Positions 57,685 to 64,000 of a DNA stretch of 64,000 bases are shown here, one piece after another. The notes beneath the pieces are model-generated. The model did not search any database, was not told the DNA's origin, and was given only the letters and a program-made list of their open reading frames with translations. A program made the position numbers and the translations under genes. The DNA is from Catenuloplanes niger. Lineage in GTDB: Bacteria > Actinomycetota > Actinomycetes > Mycobacteriales > Micromonosporaceae. Location of the stretch: contig NZ_JAVDYC010000001.1 of assembly GCF_031458255.1 (NCBI RefSeq), positions 8,108,501-8,172,500 on the forward strand, in the 5' to 3' direction. Positions within the stretch are counted from its first letter, which is position 1. Each line of letters starts with the position of its first letter.

Positions 57685-59265
57685 TCAGGAAGCGGATGCC
57701 TGCCGGGCGCGCTGCCGTCGCGGGTCCGCAACCGGTGCCGCGTCGAGCAGCCGCCGGGTGTACGGGTGCTCCGGCGCGGTCAGCACCTTCCCGGTGGTGC
57801 CCTCCTCGACGACCCGCCCCCGGTGCAGCACCGCCACCCGGTGCGCGATCGACCGGACCACGGCCAGGTCATGGCTGATGAACAGGCACGCGAAACCGTG
57901 CTCCCGCTGCAACGAGGCGAGCAGCGCCAGCACACCGGCCTGCACCGACACGTCGAGCGCGCTGGTCGGCTCGTCCGCGACGAGCAGCGCGGGCCGCAGC
58001 GCGAGCGCCCGGGCGAGCACCACCCGCTGGCGCTGGCCGCCGGAGAGTTCGTGCGGGTACCGCTCGGCGAGCGACGGGTCGAGCCGGACCGCGTCCAGCA
58101 GTTCGGCCACCCGGGTGCGCGCGTCCGTGGCGCGGGAGTGCAGCACGATCGGTTCGGCGACGCTGTCACCGACCGTGCGGCGCGGGTCGAGCGCGCTCGC
58201 CGGGTCCTGGAAGACCATGCCGATCCGGGTACGTACGGCGCGCAGGTCCCGCCGGGACGCGGCGCCGAGGCCGACGCCGCCGACCGTGACGGTGCCGGCC
58301 GTGACCGGGGCGAGACCGGCCAGCGCGCGGCCGATCGTGGACTTGCCGGAGCCGGACTCGCCGACCAGGCCGACCACGGTGCCGGCCGGGATGTCCAGGG
58401 ACACGCCGTCGACCGCGCGGACGCGCCGGTCGTAGACCACGGACAGGTCCCGGACCGACACCACGGGCGCGGCCGAGGTGGCCGGGGCGGCCGGGAACTC
58501 GCCGGTCAGCGACGGGACCGCGGCCAGCAGCGCACGCGTGTAGTCGTGCGCCGGCGCGTCGAACAGCCGCTCGGCCGGCGCGGACTCGACCACGGACCCG
58601 GCGCGCATCACCACCACGTCGTCGGCGAGGTCCGCGACCACGCCCATGTCGTGCGTGATGAGCAGGATCGCGGTGTCGCGCAGGCCGCGCAGCAGCGCCA
58701 GGATGCCGGCCTGGACCGTGACGTCGAGCGCGGTGGTCGGCTCGTCCGCGATCAGCACGTCCGGGTCACCGCTGATCGCCATCGCGATCATCGCGCGCTG
58801 CAACTGCCCCCCGGAGAGCTGGTGCGGGTACGACGCGGCGATCCGGTCCGGCTCGTCCAGACCCACCGAGGACAACAGCGACAGCACGCGGGTACGCAGC
58901 GCCGCCCGCCCGAGCCGGCGGTGCACCGAGACGGCCTCGGCGATCTGCGCCCCGATCGTGTAGACCGGGTTCCACGCGCTCATCGGCTCCTGGAAGATCG
59001 TGCCGATCCGCGCGCCCCGCACGGCCCGGAGCACGCCAGGTGGCGCACCCACCAGCTCCTCGCCGGAGAGCCGGATGCTCCCGGTGACGGTCGCGGACGG
59101 GGGCAGCAGTCCGAGCGCGGCCGTCGCGGTCACCGACTTGCCGGATCCCGACTCGCCGACCAGCGCGAGGACCCGCCCGCGGCGCAACGCGAACGTCACG
59201 TCGCGGGCGGCCCGCACCCGGCCGAAGGCGACGGAGACCCCGTCGAACTCCAGCACCTCACTCAC
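57685..59265 (-). CDS. Peptide/nickel ABC transporter, fused double ATPase (DppD-DppF type)
   Basis: 526 residues: two complete ABC domains in one chain. First: Walker A GESGSGKSV (37-45), signature LSGGQLQRAMIAMA and Walker B DVLIADEPTTALD. Second: Walker A GESGSGKST (near 305), signature LSGGQRQRVVLARAL and LLVADEPTSALD. Each domain would normally be a separate gene (dppD, dppF). The GTG start overlaps the binding-protein stop as GTGA. It energises the permeases encoded upstream. Confidence 0.92.
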   Translation of the reverse strand: MSEVLEFDGVSVAFGRVRAARDVTFALRRGRVLALVGESGSGKSVTATAALGLLPPSATVTGSIRLSGEELVGAPPGVLRAVRGARIGTIFQEPMSAWNPVYTIGAQIAEAVSVHRRLGRAALRTRVLSLLSSVGLDEPDRIAASYPHQLSGGQLQRAMIAMAISGDPDVLIADEPTTALDVTVQAGILALLRGLRDTAILLITHDMGVVADLADDVVVMRAGSVVESAPAERLFDAPAHDYTRALLAAVPSLTGEFPAAPATSAAPVVSVRDLSVVYDRRVRAVDGVSLDIPAGTVVGLVGESGSGKSTIGRALAGLAPVTAGTVTVGGVGLGAASRRDLRAVRTRIGMVFQDPASALDPRRTVGDSVAEPIVLHSRATDARTRVAELLDAVRLDPSLAERYPHELSGGQRQRVVLARALALRPALLVADEPTSALDVSVQAGVLALLASLQREHGFACLFISHDLAVVRSIAHRVAVLHRGRVVEEGTTGKVLTAPEHPYTRRLLDAAPVADPRRQRARQASAS

Positions 59266-60914
59266 TGCTTCAGCGACACCTTCAGATAGTTCGGGTACGC
59301 CGGGAACTCGCCGATCACGAAGTTCTGCACCGCGGACCCGCGCAGGAACGAGTTCCTGGTGTAGATCAGCGGCACCACCGGCACGTCCTGGAGGATGCGC
59401 CGGTCCGCCTGCGCCCACAGCGCCTGCGACGCCGCCGGGTCGACCTCCGCGGTGGCCCGGGCGATGAGCGCGTCCACCTCCGGCACCGAGTACCGGGAGA
59501 GGTTGAACCCGCCACCGCCGATCTCGCCGGAGGCGAAGAGCGGCTGGATGTTGCCGTTCGCGGACGGGAAGTCCGGCTGCCAGGAGGTGAGCGTCAGGTC
59601 CCAGTCGTCGCGGTCGCCGCTGGTCACGTGTTCCCGCCAGGCCTCGTACTCCTCGGTGCGCAGCTCGACCTGGATCCCGGCCCGGGCGAAGCCCTGCTGC
59701 AGCGCCTGCGCCTGGCTGCTCCACTGCCCGTCGCTGCGGACCAGCAGCGTGAGCCTCGGCGCGGTCCGGCCGGCCTCGGCCAGCAGCGACTTCGCCTTCG
59801 TGGCGTCACCGGCCGGGTCGGCCGGGAACAGGTCGTACTCGACCCGCCCCGGGATGCCCGGCGTGATCAGCGTGGTGGCGAGCCCGCCGCCGGTCTCCCC
59901 GCCGGAGGCGACCTGGTAGGCGCGCTTGTCCGTGGCGTAGGCGAGCGCCTGGCGTACCCGCAGGTCGGTGACCCTCTTGGTGTTGATCACCAGGTAGGCG
60001 AGCGCGCCCGGCGACGAGGTGACGATCCGGTCCTTGACGGCCGGGTTCGCCTGCGCCTGCGCGAGCTGGGCCGGGGGCACGAAGTTGGCGCCGAACGCGG
60101 ACCGGTCGTCCCCGGAGTCCGCGACCAGCCGCTGCGCCGCGACCGTGGTGTCCTGCCCGAGCTGGAACACGATCCGGTCCGGCCCGGCGGTGCGGACCGG
60201 GTCGGTCTCCTGCTTCCACGCCGGGTTGCGCTCCAGCACCGCCTCGGACCCGGCCGTGTACGAGGCGATCCGGTACGGCCCGGACGGGACCGGGTTCTTG
60301 CCGTAGTCCGCCGGGTCGTCCTGGGCCTTCGGCACCGGCGCGAACGCGGGCATCGAGACGATCCACGGCCAGTCGCCGTACGCGCTGGTCAGCGTGAACG
60401 TGATCGTCCGGTCGTCCGGCGTGGCGATCGAGTCCAGCGACTGCCCCGAGTACGGCCCGCGGTACGCGTCCCCGCCGGCCAGCAGCGCCTTGTGGTAGCC
60501 GAGACCACCGCTGAGCTCCGGCGCGAACGAGCGCTCCAGCCCGTACTTGATGTCCCGGGTGGTGATCGCCGAACCGTCCGGGTAGGTGAGCCCGTCCTTC
60601 AGCGTGAACGTCCAGGTCCGGCCGCCGTCGGTGGTGGTGCCGGTGTCGGTGGCCAGGTCCGGGACCACCGCGGGCGGCTTGCCGGGGGAGATGTCCCAGG
60701 TGGTGAGCCGGCGCAGCACCAGGCCGGACGAGGTGATCGCCAGCGACTGGCTCTTCGCCGGGTCCAGGTCGAACTCGCTGGCCGAGGACAGGATGCGCAG
60801 CGTGCCACCCTTCTGCGCGGTGGTCTCGCCGGGCGGGCCGGAGGGGTTGGCGTTGCACGCGGACAGCCCCAGGATCACTGCGGCGGCCACGGCGACGGCA
60901 TGGCGGGCTCTCAT
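59262..60914 (-). CDS. Peptide/nickel-type ABC transporter substrate-binding lipoprotein
   Basis: 550 residues. Lipobox LGLSAC with Cys20. SBP family 5 fold: GTLRILSSASEFDLDPAKSQ, GLTYPDGSAITTRDIKYGLERS, NPVPSGPYRIASY, RVRQALAYATDKRAYQ and a C-terminal DVPVVPLIYTRNSFLRGS. Ligands for this family include di/oligopeptides, nickel-histidine and others; the specific ligand cannot be told. The start ATG overlaps the permease stop (ATGA) and the stop overlaps the ATPase start, so the four genes form one tightly coupled operon. Confidence 0.92.
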   Translation of the reverse strand: MRARHAVAVAAAVILGLSACNANPSGPPGETTAQKGGTLRILSSASEFDLDPAKSQSLAITSSGLVLRRLTTWDISPGKPPAVVPDLATDTGTTTDGGRTWTFTLKDGLTYPDGSAITTRDIKYGLERSFAPELSGGLGYHKALLAGGDAYRGPYSGQSLDSIATPDDRTITFTLTSAYGDWPWIVSMPAFAPVPKAQDDPADYGKNPVPSGPYRIASYTAGSEAVLERNPAWKQETDPVRTAGPDRIVFQLGQDTTVAAQRLVADSGDDRSAFGANFVPPAQLAQAQANPAVKDRIVTSSPGALAYLVINTKRVTDLRVRQALAYATDKRAYQVASGGETGGGLATTLITPGIPGRVEYDLFPADPAGDATKAKSLLAEAGRTAPRLTLLVRSDGQWSSQAQALQQGFARAGIQVELRTEEYEAWREHVTSGDRDDWDLTLTSWQPDFPSANGNIQPLFASGEIGGGGFNLSRYSVPEVDALIARATAEVDPAASQALWAQADRRILQDVPVVPLIYTRNSFLRGSAVQNFVIGEFPAYPNYLKVSLKQ

Positions 60915-61900
60915 CGGTTTCCCTTCTGACGGGGGTCGAGCACGCCGTGCAGCACGTCCACGGCGGCGTTGGCGGCCACGATCACGGCGGCCGAGAAGAC
61001 GGTGACGCCGATGATCACGGGCAGGTCGGCGTTGCCGTACGCGTCGATCAGCAGCGAGCCGAGGCCCGGCATGCTGAACACGCGCTCGGTCAGGACCGCG
61101 CCGCCGAGCAGGCTGCCGAGGTCCAGACCGAAGTACGTGACGATGGGTACGAGCGTGTTGCGCAGCCCGTGCCGGCGCAGCACCGTGCCCTCGCGCAGGC
61201 CCTTGGCGCGCGCGGTGCGCACGAAGTCCTCGCCGAGCACGTCCAGCAGCTGGGTGCGGGTGAGCCGGGCGTAGACGGCCGCGGAGATCAGCGCGAGCAC
61301 CAGCCACGGCAGGACCAGGTGCCAGGCCCAGTCGACCGGGCTCTCGGTCAGCGGGACGTACCCGGAGACCGGCACCACGTTCAGCGTGAACCCGAAGATC
61401 AGCAGGCCGATCAGCCCGACCAGGTAGGCGGGCGCGGACACCGCGGCGACGGAGAGCGTCATCGCGGCGCGGTCCAGCAGCGAGCCGCGCCGGACGGCGG
61501 AGACCGTGCCGGCCGTCACGCCGAGCAGCAGCCACAGCACGGCCGCGCCGACGGCCAGCGAGAACGTGACCGGCGCGCGTTCGGCGATCAGCTCGGTGAC
61601 CGGCGCGCCGAGCCGGAACGAGTAGCCCAGGCACGGGGCGGCGCACTCGACCGCGGCCGCGCCGTCGCCGAACGTGCGGCCGGTGACGATCCCGCCCAGG
61701 AAGGACAGGTACTGCCCGAGCAGCGGTTGGTCGTACCCCATGAACGCGCGGGCGTCCGCGAGCCGGTCCGGCGTGCAGGGGCGCCCGCAGGACATCAGTG
61801 CCGGGTCGGACGGCGCCACGATCAGCAGCGTGTACGTCAGGAAGCTGACGATCAGCAGCACGCCGAGCATGCCGCCGAGACGCCGCGGGATCCAGGTCAT
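60911..61900 (-). CDS. ABC transporter permease (DppB type)
   Basis: 329 residues with six membrane helices. An N-terminal helix is followed by a long outside loop (about 30-95, with CGRPCTPDRL and VECAAPCLG cysteines, possibly disulphide-bonded). The conserved transmembrane domain has PAYLVGLIGLLIFGF, TRTQLLDVLGEDFVRTARAKGL (EAA-type loop) and FSMPGLGSLLIDA. Pairs with the DppC-type permease whose stop overlaps its start. Confidence 0.92.
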   Translation of the reverse strand: MTWIPRRLGGMLGVLLIVSFLTYTLLIVAPSDPALMSCGRPCTPDRLADARAFMGYDQPLLGQYLSFLGGIVTGRTFGDGAAAVECAAPCLGYSFRLGAPVTELIAERAPVTFSLAVGAAVLWLLLGVTAGTVSAVRRGSLLDRAAMTLSVAAVSAPAYLVGLIGLLIFGFTLNVVPVSGYVPLTESPVDWAWHLVLPWLVLALISAAVYARLTRTQLLDVLGEDFVRTARAKGLREGTVLRRHGLRNTLVPIVTYFGLDLGSLLGGAVLTERVFSMPGLGSLLIDAYGNADLPVIIGVTVFSAAVIVAANAAVDVLHGVLDPRQKGNR

Positions 61901-62823
61901 CGGCGCAGCTCCCGCAGCCGCGGGTCGAGCGCGTCCCGGAGTCCGTCGCCGAGCAGGTTGAACGACAGCGTGGCCGCGAACAGCGCCCCGCCGGGGAACA
62001 GCAGGTACATCGGGTCGAGCTGCACCCAGGAGATCGCGTCGCCGATCGAGCGGCCCCAGGACGGCGTCGGCGGCGGCACGCCCACGCCGAGGAACGACAG
62101 CGCGGCCTCCATGCCGATCATCGACGGCACCAGCATCGTGCCGAAGACCAGCACCGTGGGCAGCAGGTTCGGCAGGATGTGCCGCCACAGCACCTGGTGC
62201 GGCCGGGCACCGAGCGCGACCGCGGCCACCACGAACGTGCGCTCCCGCAGCGCGATGGTCTGCGCACGCACCACCCGGGCGATCGGCGGCCAGCCGAAGA
62301 AGCCGACGACCAGCACCACCAGGAGCAGCCGGGGGATCTCCGGAGGCGCGACCGCGCTGAGCGCGATCATGAAGACCAGGGCCGGAAACCCGAAGACCAC
62401 ACCCGTGGTACGGGAGGCGAGCGCGTCCCACCACCCGCCGGCGAAGCCCGCGGTGGCGCCGAGTGCGACACCGATCGCGATCGCGACGAGTGTGGCGCCC
62501 ACGCCGACCAGCAGCGAGGTGCGGGCGCCGTGCAGCACGATCGCGAACAGGTCCCGGCCGGTCATCGGCTCGACGCCGAACCAGTGCTCCGCGCCGATGC
62601 CGCCGCCGGCGCCGAGGGGCACGCCGCCGCCGGAGACCGCGTCCAGGTCGTAGGTGTAGGGGTCGTGCCCGGAGACCCGGGTGAGCAGCGGCGCGGCCAG
62701 CGCGGCCGCGACCAGCGTCACGGCGACCACCCCGCCGGTCACGGCCCAGCGGTCACGGCGCAGCCGGCGCCAGACGTGCGCACGCTGCGCGGCCGGTGGC
62801 GCGGAGAACACCATCTCCGTCAC
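61897..62823 (-). CDS. ABC transporter permease (DppC type)
   Basis: 308 residues from the GTG at 62823, first gene of the operon. OppC-like N-terminus (RLRRDRWAVTGGVVAVTLVA), outside loop with WFGVEPMTGRDLFAIVLHGARTSL, and the EAA-type cytoplasmic loop RERTFVVAAVALGARPHQVLWRHILPN. EAALSFLGVGVPPPTPSWG is the hallmark of DppC/OppC permeases. Divergent from the amino-acid binding-protein gene; the shared 220-bp promoter region separates two uptake systems. Confidence 0.92.
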   Translation of the reverse strand: MTEMVFSAPPAAQRAHVWRRLRRDRWAVTGGVVAVTLVAAALAAPLLTRVSGHDPYTYDLDAVSGGGVPLGAGGGIGAEHWFGVEPMTGRDLFAIVLHGARTSLLVGVGATLVAIAIGVALGATAGFAGGWWDALASRTTGVVFGFPALVFMIALSAVAPPEIPRLLLVVLVVGFFGWPPIARVVRAQTIALRERTFVVAAVALGARPHQVLWRHILPNLLPTVLVFGTMLVPSMIGMEAALSFLGVGVPPPTPSWGRSIGDAISWVQLDPMYLLFPGGALFAATLSFNLLGDGLRDALDPRLRELRR

Positions 62824-63043
62824 GGGACCCCCCTCAATTGGCGCCTAATCCTATGTGATCAATGGGAAATGTCCAGCCGGGGGACACGACGGTGACGGCG
62901 GCAACGCGGGGAAGCGGAAGGTGTGTGCACGGTCACGTCCGGCCGCCGACGTAGGATGATCTTCTCTGTTGCCGGGCGGATAACTCTGGATTAATGTGGC
63001 TCGACCCGCCTGGCGTGCGGGCAGGGACCTGGGGAGACAAAGC

Positions 63044-63871
63044 ATGAAATCGCTCGGATACTCGCGCCGGATGGCCACGCTGGCGACCGCCGCCGCGCTG
63101 GTCGTCGGCGGGCTCGCCGGCTGCGCCAAGGAGGACACCGGCGGCACCACCGAGGGCGGCGTCGCGCTGATCAAGGCCGGTGCGCTCACCACCTGCACGC
63201 ACCTGCCGTACGCGCCGTTCCAGGCACCGGACGAGACCGGCAAGGTGGTCGGCTTCGACGTCGCGCTCGTCGATCTGGTCGCGAAGAAGCTCGGCGTGAC
63301 CCAGGAGATCATCGACACGCCGTTCGAGGGCATCAAGTCCGGCTCCGACCTCAACGCCGGCAAGTGCGACATCGCGGCAGCCGGCATGACCATCACCGAC
63401 GAGCGCAAGCAGGTGCTGGACTTCTCCGACCCGTACTTCGACGCCACCCAGGCGCTCGCGGTCCTCACCGGCAACCAGGTCAAGACGCTGGAGGAGCTCG
63501 CGGGCAAGCGCGTCGGCGTGCAGGGCGGCACCACCGGCGAGGACTACATCAAGACCCAGGTCGAGCAGAAGAGCCTGGACATCGAGGTCGTCTCGTACAA
63601 GGACCTGGCCGCGCAGCAGCAGGCGCTCGCCACCAAGCAGGTCGACGCGGCCGTCAACGACCTGCCGGTCTGGAACGAGTACATCAAGAACAACGTCGGC
63701 AAGGTCGAGGTCGCGGCCGGCTTCGACACCGGTGAGCAGTACGGCTTCGCGGTCAAGAAGGGCAACGCCGAGCTGCTCAAGGCCGTCAACGAGTCGCTCG
63801 CCGCGGCCCGCGCCGACGGCACCTACGACCAGATCTACGCGACCTGGATCGGCGCCAAGCCGACCGCCTGA
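63044..63871 (+). CDS. Amino-acid ABC transporter substrate-binding lipoprotein (SBP_bac_3)
   Basis: 275 residues from the ATG at 63044 (GGGGAGA upstream). Lipobox GGLAGC with Cys27. Type II periplasmic fold: ALTTCTHLPYAPFQAPDETGKVVGFDVALVD.., KCDIAAAGMTITDERKQVLDFSDPYF (the polar amino-acid-binding family signature) and VQGGTTGEDYI. Likely glutamate/glutamine or another polar amino acid. The permease gene begins 9 bases downstream. Confidence 0.92.
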   Translation: MKSLGYSRRMATLATAAALVVGGLAGCAKEDTGGTTEGGVALIKAGALTTCTHLPYAPFQAPDETGKVVGFDVALVDLVAKKLGVTQEIIDTPFEGIKSGSDLNAGKCDIAAAGMTITDERKQVLDFSDPYFDATQALAVLTGNQVKTLEELAGKRVGVQGGTTGEDYIKTQVEQKSLDIEVVSYKDLAAQQQALATKQVDAAVNDLPVWNEYIKNNVGKVEVAAGFDTGEQYGFAVKKGNAELLKAVNESLAAARADGTYDQIYATWIGAKPTA

Positions 63872-63879
63872 CCGACCAC

Positions 63880-64000
63880 ATGAAGCTGACTCGACGCCGG
63901 CGGCAACGGCTCGTCCGTACCGCCGGCTATGTGGTTTTCGCACTGGTCATCCTGGCCGTGGTGACCGCCGCGGACTGGGCGACCCTGTCGGACGCGTTCT
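63880..64000 (+). CDS. Amino-acid ABC transporter permease, N-terminal fragment cut by window end
   Basis: Forty codons are visible: a basic start (MKLTRRRRQRLVRTAG) and a first membrane helix (YVVFALVILAVVTAA), followed by DWATLSDAF. The position 9 bases after the binding-protein gene, and the N-terminal pattern, fit a HisM/GlnP-type permease. The rest lies beyond the window. Confidence 0.75.
   Translation, partial: MKLTRRRRQRLVRTAGYVVFALVILAVVTAADWATLSDAF

Noticed and set aside
1-64000. tRNA, rRNA, insertion sequence or prophage
   Set aside because: No cloverleaf, rRNA-like, transposase, integrase or phage structural sequence was recognised on reading; a tRNAscan and IS search would be decisive.

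Overview
The window is high-GC (roughly 73-75% by eye), densely coded DNA. It has GTG/TTG starts, GGAGG-type ribosome sites, lipoprotein and twin-arginine signals, ECF and RsbA-type regulation, DtxR-type iron boxes and many ATGA/GTGA stop-start overlaps. All of this points to a filamentous actinomycete chromosome. A spore-photoproduct-lyase-like gene and MEDS-domain regulators would fit Micromonosporaceae, but that family call is inference. I saw no rRNA, tRNA, CRISPR array, transposase, phage or origin.

Layout, 1-20 kb: an enoyl-CoA hydratase end and a YciO/Sua5 protein; a 1128-residue repeat protein; a short tandem repeat at a convergent junction; a SplB-like radical SAM enzyme with a RecF/SMC-like ATPase; a MarR regulator; a DivIVA-like coiled coil; a streptogrisin-type protease converging on a lipid kinase. 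Then comes a complete sulfonate/taurine operon (permease, binding protein, ATPase, TauD). It is followed by two paralogous alpha/beta hydrolases flanking a NarL-type two-component pair (with a 22-codon ORF stitched between kinase and regulator) and an ECF sigma factor behind a CsoR-like palindrome.

20-27.4 kb is an iron/heme acquisition locus: a DUF916-like membrane protein and an HtaA-WxL hybrid on one strand; a secreted anchored protein, HmuT, HmuU, HmuV and heme oxygenase on the other. Two DtxR/IdeR boxes lie in the divergent promoter, and a 17-bp-stem terminator closes the operon. This is the most unusual system in the window: WxL/DUF916 surface chemistry combined with heme capture.

27.5-41 kb: small enzymes and regulators (mycothiol-type DinB protein, NmrA-like, AraC, PadR plus a membrane protein). 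A GH51-GH43 arabinan-degrading pair sits behind a LacI-type operator. Next are an acetyltransferase, a CoaD-like protein, a methyltransferase and a six-Cys secreted protein, followed by a gene-poor stretch with two gene remnants, a DUF2834 protein and a GntR regulator.

41-51 kb: a repeat-rich gap, an alpha/beta hydrolase with an EF-hand-like loop, rhodanese, HIT protein, DUF4142 protein, quinone-oxidoreductase-like enzyme, a zinc-ribbon SDR lacking the usual Tyr, a MEDS-STAS/MEDS-kinase regulatory pair, a lone lycopene cyclase, a probable frameshifted gene and a GAF protein.

51-64 kb: a GH127 enzyme with a LamG domain inserted inside its catalytic domain, an unrecognised two-gene membrane unit, an orphan response regulator, a tripeptidyl-aminopeptidase-like exported hydrolase, a four-gene peptide/nickel-type ABC operon with a fused double ATPase, and the start of a polar amino-acid ABC operon cut by the window end. 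A dispersed ~78-bp intergenic repeat occurs at 27478 and 53724, with a partial copy at 8818.
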